The notes below the pieces were generated by a model. The model was not told where the DNA came from. It searched no databases and saw only the letters and a program-made list of their open reading frames with translations. A stretch of DNA of 40,073 nucleotides from Chryseobacterium sp. Leaf394 (GTDB taxonomy: Bacteria > Bacteroidota > Bacteroidia > Flavobacteriales > Weeksellaceae): the NCBI RefSeq assembly GCF_001424105.1, contig NZ_LMQH01000011.1, forward strand, positions 2,550 to 42,622, given 5' to 3'. Positions within the stretch are counted from its first letter, which is position 1, and each line of letters opens with the position of its first letter. Below are positions 1 through 9,053 of the stretch, one piece after another. The translations under genes and the position numbers were made by a program.

Positions 1-64
1 GTTGATTACAGACTCAGATTCATAAGCTCTGCAGTACTTAATTTCGCAAAATAATGATTGCCAC

Positions 65-421
65 TTATCCTTCCACAATTTTTTTGCGATGCTGTATTCC
101 CCAGTCTTTCAAATTGTTGATGATTGTTTTCAAAGTATTTCCATGATCAGTCAGAGAATATTCTACAGTGACAGGTTGGGTTGGATAAACCGTCCGTTTT
201 ATGAGCATATTGATTTCCAGCTCCTTCAGTTCTTTGCTGAGCATTCTGTTTGAAATTCCGTCGATATCATTCAGGATATCCGAAAACCGTCTTTTGTTGT
301 GATAGCATATTGAAGAGATCACGGCAATTTTCCATTTACCGTGCAGAACGTCCATAGAATCCTGAACTGCACGCATTTCCTGTTTGTATTCTTTTGTAAA
401 ATCTTCTGTATTGCACGCCAT
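65..421 (-). CDS. HxlR-family winged-helix transcriptional regulator
   Basis: A 118-residue protein with the HxlR pattern: a Cys near the N-terminus (residue 3), then the winged-helix segment with VLHGKWKIAVIS and the recognition region GISNRMLSKELKELE, then the wing with VEYSLTDHG. HxlR proteins are small DNA-binding regulators, often sensing electrophiles or quinones through an N-terminal cysteine; a sensing role here is inferred from family knowledge. It is divergent from a short-chain dehydrogenase that it probably controls. The ATG start is preceded on the minus strand by a TAACTTTG box at 471-464 and by a GTTAC/GTAAC inverted repeat. The length is normal for the family. Family call is firm; inducer unknown. 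Confidence 0.93.
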   Translation of the reverse strand: MACNTEDFTKEYKQEMRAVQDSMDVLHGKWKIAVISSICYHNKRRFSDILNDIDGISNRMLSKELKELEINMLIKRTVYPTQPVTVEYSLTDHGNTLKTIINNLKDWGIQHRKKIVEG

Positions 422-463
422 AATGTTACCTTGTTACACAATTGTTACTGTTATTTTTCGGTA

Positions 464-500
464 CAAAGTTACTAAAAGTAACCAAATGATTATACATTTG
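464..500. promoter_or_regulatory. Divergent promoters with candidate HxlR operator
   Basis: On the minus strand TAACTTTG (464-471) is a Bacteroidota -7 box for the regulator gene; on the plus strand TACATTTG (493-500) is one for the dehydrogenase gene at 530. Between them lies an inverted repeat, GTTAC-N5-GTAAC at 468-482. Its core TACTAAAAGTA resembles the TACT...AGTA half sites known for YodB/HxlR-type regulators. It would cover the -33 region of the dehydrogenase promoter, which lacks a TTG. Binding is inferred, not shown. Confidence 0.6.
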
Positions 501-529
501 TCATCAGAAATAACAAAACATATTTTACA

Positions 530-1276
530 ATGAATTTTAAAGACAAGAATGTAGTCATTACAGGTGGAAGTACAGGGATCGGATTTGCAACAGCGAAAGC
601 GTTTATTGAAGCAGGCGCCAACGTTCTGATTACTGGAAGAAGTGCAGAGAATTTACAGCATGCTGCAGACAGGATAGCAAGTCCGAAACTCAAAACATTA
701 GTTTCCGATACTTCAAATTTATCAGGAATTTCGGTACTGGAAAACCTTGTTGCAGAAAGCGGAAATAAAGTAGATGTTCTTTTCCTGAATGCAGGAACAG
801 CTGTTTTCACACCGATCGAACAGACCACTGAAGAAGATTTTGACAATCAGTTTAATACGAATGTGAAAGGATATTATTTTACTCTGCAAAAGATGATTCC
901 TTATTTTACTGAAGGTTCTTCTGTGGTTTTTAATTCATCTACAGTCGCTACAACGGCGCAGATGTACGGAAGTGTCTATTCAGCGACAAAAGGTGCAGTA
1001 AATAAAATTGCGCAAATTGCAGCAAATGAACTGGCAGGAAGGAAAATCAGAGTGAATATTGTAAGTCCGGGACCTACAAAAACGGAAGGTTTTGATAAAG
1101 CTGTTCCAAGTCTGGATATGCAGAATGAGTTTGCCAATTCTGTTGCATTGGGAAGAATGGGAGATCCCTCTGAGATTGCTAAGGCAGTACTTTTCTTAGC
1201 TTCTGATCAGGCAAGTTTCATTACGGGAACCGAATTACTGGTTGATGGTGGTGCAATCGGCTATTTATTGAAATAG
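530..1276 (+). CDS. Short-chain dehydrogenase/reductase (SDR)
   Basis: A 248-residue classical SDR, the usual length. The N-terminal NAD(P)-binding motif is TGGSTGIG (about residues 11-18), the LNAG motif follows at about 86-89, and the active site is NSS plus YSATK (about 153-157), giving the Ser/Tyr/Lys catalytic set. The C-terminus ends in VDGG, typical of the family. It would act as a cytoplasmic NAD(P)H oxidoreductase on an unidentified carbonyl or alcohol. It is divergent from the HxlR regulator and has its own TACATTTG promoter about 30 bases upstream, so it is probably the regulator's target. A terminator follows at 1303. Substrate cannot be read from sequence. Confidence 0.95.
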   Translation: MNFKDKNVVITGGSTGIGFATAKAFIEAGANVLITGRSAENLQHAADRIASPKLKTLVSDTSNLSGISVLENLVAESGNKVDVLFLNAGTAVFTPIEQTTEEDFDNQFNTNVKGYYFTLQKMIPYFTEGSSVVFNSSTVATTAQMYGSVYSATKGAVNKIAQIAANELAGRKIRVNIVSPGPTKTEGFDKAVPSLDMQNEFANSVALGRMGDPSEIAKAVLFLASDQASFITGTELLVDGGAIGYLLK

Positions 1277-1302
1277 TCCTTCCCAGCAGAGTTTTCAGAT
1301 AA

Positions 1303-1335
1303 AACAACCGCAAAGTGTTAAGCTCTGCGGTTGTT
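1303..1335 (+). terminator. Rho-independent-type hairpin after the SDR gene
   Basis: AACAACCGCA (1303-1312) pairs perfectly with TGCGGTTGTT (1326-1335) around a 13-base loop, 26 bases after the stop codon. The following T content is modest, so it is a probable rather than certain terminator. Confidence 0.7.
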
Positions 1336-1534
1336 CTGTTTAAAATTATTTCATCATCAGCCATTTTGCAGCTTTATCAACCACTTTGTTAAATTAATTC
1401 TGCAGAAAAGTGATATCATTTAATCTGACAGTTTTCAGTACTTATTTTTTTACAGCATTTCTTTTTTACTAATTTTGAAGGATATCGTTGAGCAAAAAAA
1501 CAACGTCTTTGAATTAATTTTAAATTCCAAACCC

Positions 1535-1867
1535 TTGAAAAACTATCTCTTCCTCGCCGCCGCCATCCTCTGTGAAACCATCGGAACTTCTTTTATGAAA
1601 AAAACTGAGCAGTTCACAAAACCTTTGCCAACCATTGTATTTGTAGTCGCAATGACGGCCTCATTTTATCTGCTTACATTTGCTTTGAAGGGAATTCCGA
1701 TTGGCATTGCGTATGCCATTTGGTCTGCTGTAGGAATCGTTCTTATTTCTTTAGTAGGATATTTTGTGTACAAACAAACTTTAGATTTACCTGCCATTTT
1801 TGGGATGGGACTTATCGTTGCGGGTGTAGTAATTATCAATCTTTTCTCAAAATCGGGAGCGCATTAG
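1535..1867 (+). CDS. Small multidrug resistance (SMR) family transporter
   Basis: About 110 residues from the TTG at 1535, the normal SMR length, with four hydrophobic segments. The conserved SMR signature is clear: CETIGTSFMKKTEQF contains the membrane Glu that carries protons and substrate in EmrE-type proteins, followed by GIAYAIWSAVG. These proteins are dimeric inner-membrane antiporters for cations such as quaternary ammonium compounds or guanidinium; the substrate here is unknown. The frame is open from another TTG at 1475, which would add 20 mostly polar residues not found in the family, so I prefer 1535. No ATG exists in either position. Confidence 0.85.
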   Translation: MKNYLFLAAAILCETIGTSFMKKTEQFTKPLPTIVFVVAMTASFYLLTFALKGIPIGIAYAIWSAVGIVLISLVGYFVYKQTLDLPAIFGMGLIVAGVVIINLFSKSGAH

Positions 1868-1873
1868 AGATTA

Positions 1874-1902
1874 GGTTAAGGTTAAGGTTAAGGTTAAGGT
1901 TG
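1874..1902 (+). repeat. Hexanucleotide tandem repeat (GGTTAA)n
   Basis: About four and a half copies of GGTTAA begin seven bases after the stop codon of the SMR gene. The rest of 1903-2229 is AT-rich. It holds a degenerate right arm of a CTTAAT-rich palindromic repeat near 1942-2000 and a possible -7 box TATTTTTG at 2218-2225, and otherwise shows nothing recognisable. Confidence 0.85.
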
Positions 1903-2229
1903 AAATCAACTTAGTAAACGAGAAAAGATGCATCCACCTTAATGAATATTTTTCAGATATTTCTTTAAAAAGCTTAACAACTTAGTTTATCTTAATGTTT
2001 TAATGGATTAGTACACAAGACAGAAAATCAAAGATTTTCAAAACTTATGTGTTTTAAAATATACGCAAACAATTAAAACTAAAAATTGATGTGGTTAATA
2101 TTTCAAAACAAATCACATCTTTGATCTGTTTTTTTTGTTCTGTTTTGTTAAAACTTATTGTCTGTAAATTATTTTAGTTTTCTGTAAATCAATATTTCAT
2201 CATCTCAGAAATATCATTATTTTTGTCTA

Positions 2230-2913
2230 ATGATGGAAAATAAGTCCCCTTTTTTAGATACGCTCTTTCTGCTCCGAAAAGAAGGCACCATGACCATTTT
2301 TGCCGACATTCAGGAAATTTCCAAAAAGGAAGAAGAGGATTCTGCCACATATTTTGAATCCGAATTTGAAAAAGAAAGACTCAATTTTCTGTCAGACGAA
2401 ATTCCCTTCAACAAAGATGCAGCTATTTGGGCTGGAAAAGTTCTGTACCACAGTGCGCAGCTGTATCTGATCAGAAAAGACACGGCAAAGGATGTAAATA
2501 AACTGATTCCAAGGTTTGAAAGCAGAAAAGATGTTTCAGCAGTTTTATCGGCAGACTTATCTTTAAGATTTTTACCGCAAATCAGGGATGCACTTCATGT
2601 GGCAGACGCTGCAGATCCGGTGGTGAAAATACTGGATGAAATTTTAGCACAGTTTCATTATTCAGCCATCGGTTCAGATGTATATCCTGAAAAAATAATC
2701 TGGGAAGAAGGTTTGAAAGATAAAACCTACAGAAAACTATATCTCGAAAGAGTTGTTGACAAAAAGGCTTACAAACTGGCCGAAATTCCCTACATCAATC
2801 AACTTTTGACGGCAGAATTTGGAATGTACAAAGATGTTTTCTGGAGAGATTTGCAAGTGGTTACTACAGAATCAGAAGAGCCAAAAAGTGGCGATATTAA
2901 CAGCACAGCATAA
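2230..2913 (+). CDS. Unknown protein, first gene of the MoxR-vWA ternary operon
   Basis: A 227-residue soluble, acidic, mostly helical-looking protein with no motif I recognise and no signal peptide or membrane segment. Its position directly ahead of the MoxR gene suggests it belongs to one of the accessory bpX families described for MoxR-vWA-beta-propeller systems, but I cannot say which. Start choice: ATG at 2230 is only five bases after a TATTTTTG box (2218-2225). If that box is the promoter, the message would be nearly leaderless or translation would begin at the in-frame ATG at 2290 (residue 21, MTIFADIQ). The gap of 183 bases to the MoxR gene contains a dispersed element. Confidence 0.6.
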   Translation: MMENKSPFLDTLFLLRKEGTMTIFADIQEISKKEEEDSATYFESEFEKERLNFLSDEIPFNKDAAIWAGKVLYHSAQLYLIRKDTAKDVNKLIPRFESRKDVSAVLSADLSLRFLPQIRDALHVADAADPVVKILDEILAQFHYSAIGSDVYPEKIIWEEGLKDKTYRKLYLERVVDKKAYKLAEIPYINQLLTAEFGMYKDVFWRDLQVVTTESEEPKSGDINSTA

Positions 2914-2985
2914 AGCCCTGTGAAATATTTAGTAAATGAATTAAAAGCCCTGAAGGGTGAAATCATAATGAATATTTTTGTATTT

Positions 2986-3095
2986 CTTAGCTGAGTGAAA
3001 TCGAAGATTCGACATAGTCAAACGTCTTTCTGAAAAAAATATGTATAACAATAGTAAAAAAAATCTTTGCGCTCTTGCGTTTAATAAATAAAATC
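2986..3095 (+). repeat. Copy A of a ~105-bp element found upstream of three operons
   Basis: This stretch shares long blocks with 17364-17463 and 25388-25494: GCTGAGTGAAATCGAAGATT then CGACA-AGTCAAACG, later ACAATAGTAAA and AAATCTTTGCGCTC-TTGCGTTTAATAAAT. All three copies end shortly before a start codon (here the MoxR ATG at 3097). The AATCTTTGC part resembles a -7 box with one mismatch. Similar motifs are dispersed in Bacteroidota genomes, so it may be a mobile repeat and not a regulator. Just upstream, 2941-2971 carries another common flavobacterial repeat, AAAGCCCTGAAGGGTGAAAT. Confidence 0.75.
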
Positions 3096-3096
3096 A

Positions 3097-4230
3097 ATGA
3101 CTCAAAATATAGAAAAATTAAACAAAGTTTTAGCCTTCGTGAAAGACACCTTCGTCGGCAAAAATGATGTCGTAGATTTACTTGGAATCTGCCTTCTCGC
3201 AAGAGAAAATGCCTTTTTGTACGGTCCTCCCGGAACAGCAAAATCTGCCATCGTGAGAACTTTAGCCAAAACCGTAACCGACGGCAAAAACTTCGAATAT
3301 CTTTTAACCCGTTTCACAGAACCGAATGAGATTTTCGGTCCTTTCGATATCAGAAAACTTAAAGAAGGAGAGCTGTTTACCAATACCGACGGGATGATGC
3401 CCGAAGCGTCGATGGTTTTCCTTGATGAGATTTTCAATGCGAATTCTGCAATTCTGAATTCCTTGCTGATGGCTTTAAATGAGAAGATTTTCAAAAGAGG
3501 AAAAGAAACCAGAAATCTTCCGGCACTGATGTTTGTTGGAGCAAGCAACGTGCTTCCCGAAGATGAGGCTTTAAATGCACTGTTCGACCGTTTTCTCATC
3601 AGAATCAACGTAGATTACGTGAATCCTGATCTTCTGCAGCAAGTGCTTTTGGCAGGTAGAAGACTGGAAAATATTTCAGAAAGTGAAGGTCCTGAAATTC
3701 TTGCCCATGAAATCAAAGAACTTCAGCAGCTTTGTAAAACGGTAGATTTAAAACCGATCTACGAAGTATATTTAAATACCATCATCAATCTCCGGAATAC
3801 AGGAATTGCGATTTCCGACCGTCGTGCTGTGAAATTACAGAACCTGATTGCAGCAAGTGCTTTAATTTGCGGAAGAAATGAAGCCATCCTGTCGGATCTT
3901 TGGGTGCTGAAACACATCTGGGATACCGAAGAGCAGATTGAAATTCTCGAAGGAATTATCAACAGAACCATCGAAAAAGATGATAACTCCAAATCTCACC
4001 CTCAGGCTTTGCAGAACAAGGCTCCGAATCCGGAAGAAGTAATGAAAGATGTCAAAATTCTGATGGATCAGTGGCAAAACGGAAGTTTGAGTTTTGAGGA
4101 ACAGAATGTGATCAAAGATAAATTAAGATACCTGCAAACACGTTGCGACTGGATCAGAAATCCTGAGCAGAAACAGTATATCCAACAGGAAATAGAAAGT
4201 TTATGGCAAAAGATCCTTCAGACGGTTTAA
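3097..4230 (+). CDS. MoxR/RavA-type AAA+ ATPase
   Basis: A 377-residue AAA+ ATPase of the MoxR/RavA group. Walker A is GPPGTAKS (residues 43-50), Walker B is MVFLDE (D110, E111), sensor 1 lies in GASN (N151), and the arginine-finger region is LFDRF (about 163-167). The phrase TRFTEPNEIFGPFD is typical of RavA-like MoxR proteins. Such ATPases act as chaperones or remodelers working with vWA-domain partners on metal loading, complex assembly or stress response. The C-terminal ~80 residues are charged and probably helical. The next gene starts 28 bases inside its 3' end, implying translational coupling with the ternary-system proteins downstream. Confidence 0.93.
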   Translation: MTQNIEKLNKVLAFVKDTFVGKNDVVDLLGICLLARENAFLYGPPGTAKSAIVRTLAKTVTDGKNFEYLLTRFTEPNEIFGPFDIRKLKEGELFTNTDGMMPEASMVFLDEIFNANSAILNSLLMALNEKIFKRGKETRNLPALMFVGASNVLPEDEALNALFDRFLIRINVDYVNPDLLQQVLLAGRRLENISESEGPEILAHEIKELQQLCKTVDLKPIYEVYLNTIINLRNTGIAISDRRAVKLQNLIAASALICGRNEAILSDLWVLKHIWDTEEQIEILEGIINRTIEKDDNSKSHPQALQNKAPNPEEVMKDVKILMDQWQNGSLSFEEQNVIKDKLRYLQTRCDWIRNPEQKQYIQQEIESLWQKILQTV

Positions 4231-4946
4231 AAGAATTCTGGGCAGAACTTCCCAAAGCCGATGAAGATTTTTTAGGCTCAATCCGTGACTGGAAAAATAT
4301 TCATATTGCTTCGGATGATGAAGTCATCTGGCTGAAAGGTTTTACTGATGAACAGGCTGGTTCACCGGAAATTCAGCAGTTGCCGAATCTTCTGCTGTAC
4401 GAATTGCGGAACGGACTTTTGTTCCGGACTGGCGCACTGGTGCCGACAAAAAAAATGCGGACGGCTTTGCTCTGGACGGTTATTGATAAAGCTTTAAAAC
4501 TCAATTTCCCTGTTTCAAATAATAACTTTTTTGGAATTGATGAAAAGATTACAGTGAAATTAAAACCCAGCGAAGACGAGCAGCCTGCAACCGCTTTGCT
4601 TTGCGTTATTTCGGATATTAAAGATTTGGTTATTGCCCTGCCGAAATTTAAACTTGAAAAAACCGAATGGATTGTCATTAATGATCAGGCACTTTTTATG
4701 GGAAACCCATTACTGAGTTTTCGTGGAAAAACATATTGGTCAAAAGACGGTCATTTATTACCGACAGGTTTTGATTTTGAATTTAAAAACATGAGTTCAT
4801 TACTCCAGAGAAAATACAACGCAACTCGGGAACAATGGCTTTTGTGGAATGAAGACGGAAGTGTTTTGCATCTCAGTAAAGAAGATTTTCGGAAGCTTTC
4901 TGTAAGCTCATTCCGTCTCACTGAAAAATCAAAGGAATGGATGTAA
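4203..4946 (+). CDS. Ternary-system accessory protein between MoxR and vWA genes (bpX-like)
   Basis: A 247-residue soluble protein with no catalytic motif I can identify. Its slot between the MoxR ATPase and the vWA/propeller protein is the position of a bpX-type accessory domain in published MoxR-vWA-beta-propeller systems (bpX1 by my recollection of order), so it is probably an adaptor linking the ATPase to its partner. This assignment rests on context. It overlaps the MoxR gene by 28 bases and the following gene by 10, so the three are surely co-translated. Sequence features seen: a hydrophobic-charged mix with alternating beta-like strands in the second half (for example LLSFRGKTYWSKDG). 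Confidence 0.65.
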   Translation: MAKDPSDGLKEFWAELPKADEDFLGSIRDWKNIHIASDDEVIWLKGFTDEQAGSPEIQQLPNLLLYELRNGLLFRTGALVPTKKMRTALLWTVIDKALKLNFPVSNNNFFGIDEKITVKLKPSEDEQPATALLCVISDIKDLVIALPKFKLEKTEWIVINDQALFMGNPLLSFRGKTYWSKDGHLLPTGFDFEFKNMSSLLQRKYNATREQWLLWNEDGSVLHLSKEDFRKLSVSSFRLTEKSKEWM

Positions 4947-7330
4947 AAGAATATTTTCAGTCATACAGAGATTATTTCTGGGAATGGCAGACCGATAACG
5001 ATATTGAGGACGATCTGCACCCTCTGGCGAGCCACAACATTATTTATTTTCCGACAGTTGCCTCTGTTGTGGGCTACCGCGTTTACATTATTGAAATTCT
5101 GAAAGAGTTACAGTTGCAGGGATGGCCACCGTTTGGAGCTCTGCTTTTGGTTTTGTACGCCACTCAGGATGGATACAAACAGCTCAGAACTCTTACGGAT
5201 GGACTGAAAAAACACATATCGCGGGAGGAAATCGAAACGTCTTACAACGAAGCGGTTTTTTTACTTAAAAAACTGGAGATTTTAGACCGGAAATATAAAA
5301 CCGGGCGAAACAGAGTTTTTCTTTTGCAGGCATTATTTGCGGGAAACAAGATGAGTCTCACATCAGCAAAATCCAGGGAACTGTGTGATAATCACGTTTT
5401 ACGGCCTAATATTATTGAGAGGTCTGCCAACGTTTTAGAACTCACAGGTAAAGTTTTCAGAAAGGATATTAATGCTCTTGCGTATATCAATCAGAAATTC
5501 CCAACTACAGAATCTATTGAAAAAGCTTTGCAGGGAATTATCGAAATTCCCGAGCTGGAAGACGAAGTTGTAGAAGAAGAAACTACCGTAGAAACCGATA
5601 AAGATTTTATTCAGGAACTTATTGAAGAACCAAAAACTTTTCAGGTGGGAAGTTTAATTAAAAGAATCTGGAGCGGACTCAGAATTCCTATGCGGCATCT
5701 TTCACCCGGCGAACAACCGATTGGCGGGGTTTCTGATATGACCAACAAAGGAGATTTCAGCAGAATGCTTTTGTCTGAATTTGCCAACGACGATGAGGTT
5801 TTCATGAACCGTGTTGCCAACAACGAAGCGTTGTATATTCAGAGAGAAATTCCGCCTGAAGAAAATATTTTTGAAAGAATAATTCTCATCGATACTTCGC
5901 TTAAAAACTGGGGAACGCCAAAAGTTTTGGCTTTTGCATCAGCGATCGCGGTTATAAAACATCCGAAAGCACATTCTGAATGCAAGGTCTTTGCTTTGGG
6001 ACAAAATACAGTTCCCATTAAACTGGATAAAGTGGATGAGGTGATTGAAAATCTGAATCACGTAAGTCCGGTTCTCGAAGTTTCGCAGGCTTTGCAGAAG
6101 TTTTTTGATGAAGAACATACCGAGAAAAATCTGGAAGTTTTTTTCATCACCCATCAGGACAATTTAAATAATCAAAATCTTCAGAAAGTCATCCATGAAA
6201 ATCGGGATCAGCTGAAATTTCTGGTAACAACCTCCGCAGACGGCGAGCTGAATTTCTACAAACATCACAAAGGAACCAGAAAGCATGTGCAGAAAATGAT
6301 GCTTCCGTTGCAGGAACTGTGGGCGAATCCTCCGAAATATAAGCAGAAATCGCTAAATACAAATTCGGGCAACAGCAAAAAAGCAGACGTTCCTTTGAAC
6401 TATCCAATTCTGTTCCCGGTTCCGGTTAATAAGATAGCTGCCTTCCTGCACGAAGGTGATTTTTATGTTTTAAGTTCAAAGAAACAGTTGCTTAAAACCT
6501 ATCTTTCAGATAACTATTACAATAAAGATTATTACGAATATTACCATATTCACAGAGGCTGTGAAGTTTTAATTGAAAATATTTCTGTAAAACCGAAAGG
6601 ACAGTTTGCACTGGCAAGAAACAAAGCTCAGCATTTTATTCTCGCCCAATATCTGCCGGAAAAACGCTTCCTGTCTAAACTTAATTTAAATACGAAGGAA
6701 TATTCGGAACTCAGTCTTACAGGAAGAAATATTCCGCACAGTTTTGAACTGATTTATTTTAATAAGAAATTCTATCTTCGGGACAACGAATCTCTGCAGA
6801 TTCTTGAATTCAGTCCCGACGGAACTTTGGACGTTGAAACGGTAGATAATAATATTGAAATTACAAAAAGCAATATAAAAATAGAAGCTGAACTGAAAAA
6901 GCTCAATCACTCAGGAATTAAAATTCTGAGTAATTTTACAAGTATCTGCATCAATGCTGAAGAAAATCTTGTGATTTCTCACAATGAAATCAATAAACTG
7001 TATGATAATTCTCTGACGATGTACAGAAACAGGCATCAGTTGCAGATTTTTGCTCAGCAGAATAAAAACAGATTTACTTTTACCGATGGCAGCGAGGTCA
7101 TTACAGATACGAGAGGCATGCTCACTTTCAGAAGCAGTAACAAAAATATTCCGGAGTTTTATATTCCTTCTTCTGACAACGGTTTTCTGGCAATGGCAAC
7201 AGAAAAAGATTTTGGAGGTTCCGAATATTATTTACCTAAAAAAAGCCTTCTCAGAGTAAGAAAAATGGAAGAAATGTACAGTGAATATCTGGAGCCTTTT
7301 ATAGAACAAATTTGGGAACATGGAACTTAG
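4937..7330 (+). CDS. vWA-domain protein with C-terminal beta-propeller-like region
   Basis: A 797-residue protein in three parts. Residues 1-200 are helical with no known motif. After an acidic linker (about 200-225), a von Willebrand A-type domain spans about 313-470: strand RIILIDTSLKNW places D319-T-S at the MIDAS position, in a variant of the usual DxSxS. Residues about 485-797 are rich in short strands with repeated aromatic/Gly turns (AAFLHEGDFYVLSS, FNKKFYLRDNE, LTFRSSNK), consistent with beta-propeller blades, the fold expected from the MoxR-vWA-beta-propeller ternary systems. It would be the partner of the upstream MoxR ATPase. It overlaps both neighbours (10 and 11 bases). The propeller call is by pattern and context only. 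Confidence 0.75.
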   Translation: MDVKEYFQSYRDYFWEWQTDNDIEDDLHPLASHNIIYFPTVASVVGYRVYIIEILKELQLQGWPPFGALLLVLYATQDGYKQLRTLTDGLKKHISREEIETSYNEAVFLLKKLEILDRKYKTGRNRVFLLQALFAGNKMSLTSAKSRELCDNHVLRPNIIERSANVLELTGKVFRKDINALAYINQKFPTTESIEKALQGIIEIPELEDEVVEEETTVETDKDFIQELIEEPKTFQVGSLIKRIWSGLRIPMRHLSPGEQPIGGVSDMTNKGDFSRMLLSEFANDDEVFMNRVANNEALYIQREIPPEENIFERIILIDTSLKNWGTPKVLAFASAIAVIKHPKAHSECKVFALGQNTVPIKLDKVDEVIENLNHVSPVLEVSQALQKFFDEEHTEKNLEVFFITHQDNLNNQNLQKVIHENRDQLKFLVTTSADGELNFYKHHKGTRKHVQKMMLPLQELWANPPKYKQKSLNTNSGNSKKADVPLNYPILFPVPVNKIAAFLHEGDFYVLSSKKQLLKTYLSDNYYNKDYYEYYHIHRGCEVLIENISVKPKGQFALARNKAQHFILAQYLPEKRFLSKLNLNTKEYSELSLTGRNIPHSFELIYFNKKFYLRDNESLQILEFSPDGTLDVETVDNNIEITKSNIKIEAELKKLNHSGIKILSNFTSICINAEENLVISHNEINKLYDNSLTMYRNRHQLQIFAQQNKNRFTFTDGSEVITDTRGMLTFRSSNKNIPEFYIPSSDNGFLAMATEKDFGGSEYYLPKKSLLRVRKMEEMYSEYLEPFIEQIWEHGT

Positions 7331-9053
7331 AATACAGCCTTTTCCGAAAAATACTTATCCCAAAAAAGGACTTTTAATAAAAGGTTCCTCACCATTGATG
7401 TGGCTGCAGGAAATGGAAATTCTGGGGATAGATTTAAATGAAATTCTGTCATATCCAATTCCGTCGAATGAACCGAATGTTTTGTATGGCTGTTTTCTGA
7501 TTTTTAAACATCATGCACCTGCGGAAATTGGTAAAAATGCGTATTTCCAGAGTGTTGATGATAAACTATATATTCCTGAAAACACGGTTTTCTATCCCAA
7601 AATAAATCCTGAAGACTGGAAACTTACCAATGCAGATTACATCATCATGCATCCCGATTTCGGACTCGTAAAACTGATTGAAGAAATCGACTGGATAGAT
7701 TTAATTCAAAATCCGGAACAGCGCGCTGATAAAATCCGCAAGCCATCAAATGGAGTGGAAATTCCTGCTGAGATTAAAAGTTTTATGGTGGAAATGGATG
7801 ATGAAAAAGTACTGGACGCACTTCAGAAGCCACAGACCGAAGAAGAATGGATGAAAGACCTGCCTTTTGATATGAAAAAAGTGATGGCAGGGAATAAAAA
7901 AGAGATCGAAAAATATTTAAAATACATTGAGAAATATCCTGAACGTGCTGTAGAATTGGGAGTTCCGCTCGATATTATGGGAACGTCAAGAGGTGACGGT
8001 TTCAGCCAGTACAAATTCGGAAACTGGTTCAGCAAAATTTTCGGCGGCGGCGGATCATCTTCAGGGGGTGACGGCACATCAAAAGATGGCAAATCAGGAA
8101 ACTACAGATGGGTTTTTTATGTTATTCTGATTGTTATCGGGCTTGCAAGAGTATTTTTTTATCTGGAAAAAGAAAGTTCGTCTGAAATGTCTGAAAATGT
8201 TCACACCAGCGACGCTTCAATAATCGAAGGTGCACCGGTGCCACCTCCACCTGCAATTGCGTATCAGTCTGGCGTCACAGATATCGACATGAAAATCGAT
8301 TCCATGTATGGAGACAGAAGAAATCAGCTCAGAAAAGAAAATAGTGATGCAATGATGCTTCTGATGAGTTCTAAACGTGAAAAACTGTATGAGGAATATG
8401 TGAAAAACGGAGGGCGGCCGGTAGAGAAAATTCAGCTTGAATATCTGGCGATACAGAAAAGAATAAAAAAAGCAGAAGACTCACTGAGAAATGTTTACAA
8501 TGGTAAAATTGATAATTTTTTAGTCGAAAATGAAAAGGTTTTAACTGAAAAGATAACAGATTCGCTGCAGGACTTAGGTTCTGCAAAAGCTTACGACAAA
8601 GTCTTTATTGCGGAAATAGTTGAGAGACAGCAGGCTCCGGTACGCGATTCTCTCAGTTACCGCTACGGTACAAAAGAGTATGTGCCTCCACCACGTGCCA
8701 TTCCTGAGGAACCATCTTCTGTTCAGACGATGGAACCACTGTCTTTACCTAAAAAATCGGTATCATTCACAGAAATTATCGCACTTATTTTAACGATGAC
8801 CGTTGTAATATTTGGATACTTATTTTTTGTACAGAAAAAATCGCTGGACACAGGTGGCGAAAATGTTCCGACAGGAGTCAAAATTTTTCTGATGACTGTT
8901 CTGGTGGCTCTGTTGGTGTATATTTTTTATCCCGTTATCGCAATGTTCGGCTACAACTGGTTTGTGTGGCTGCTTATCATCTGCGTTGTACTGCTGCTTT
9001 ACAGGCTTTTCAGGGAAGATAAAACTATTTTAAAATCCGATGACGATGAATAG
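7320..9053 (+). CDS. Ternary-system membrane protein (bpX-like N-domain, Gly-rich linker, TM segments)
   Basis: A 577-residue protein. Residues 1-235 are soluble and probably hold a bpX-type accessory domain. A Gly/Ser-rich linker (about 240-258, IFGGGGSSSGGDG) leads to one membrane segment (about 261-281, VFYVILIVIGLARVFFY). A charged, probably coiled-coil and Pro-containing region follows (290-475), then a C-terminal block of about four hydrophobic segments (480-562), ending in a charged tail. It probably anchors the MoxR/vWA machinery at the inner membrane. It overlaps the vWA gene by 11 bases and the next gene by 14. Family name is not recognised beyond context; topology is estimated by eye. 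Confidence 0.65.
   Translation: MELRIQPFPKNTYPKKGLLIKGSSPLMWLQEMEILGIDLNEILSYPIPSNEPNVLYGCFLIFKHHAPAEIGKNAYFQSVDDKLYIPENTVFYPKINPEDWKLTNADYIIMHPDFGLVKLIEEIDWIDLIQNPEQRADKIRKPSNGVEIPAEIKSFMVEMDDEKVLDALQKPQTEEEWMKDLPFDMKKVMAGNKKEIEKYLKYIEKYPERAVELGVPLDIMGTSRGDGFSQYKFGNWFSKIFGGGGSSSGGDGTSKDGKSGNYRWVFYVILIVIGLARVFFYLEKESSSEMSENVHTSDASIIEGAPVPPPPAIAYQSGVTDIDMKIDSMYGDRRNQLRKENSDAMMLLMSSKREKLYEEYVKNGGRPVEKIQLEYLAIQKRIKKAEDSLRNVYNGKIDNFLVENEKVLTEKITDSLQDLGSAKAYDKVFIAEIVERQQAPVRDSLSYRYGTKEYVPPPRAIPEEPSSVQTMEPLSLPKKSVSFTEIIALILTMTVVIFGYLFFVQKKSLDTGGENVPTGVKIFLMTVLVALLVYIFYPVIAMFGYNWFVWLLIICVVLLLYRLFREDKTILKSDDDE

Noticed and set aside
1874..1902. (GGTTAA)n as a telomere-like end
   Set aside because: It is internal, with only four to five copies, and genes continue on both sides; a simple microsatellite is enough.
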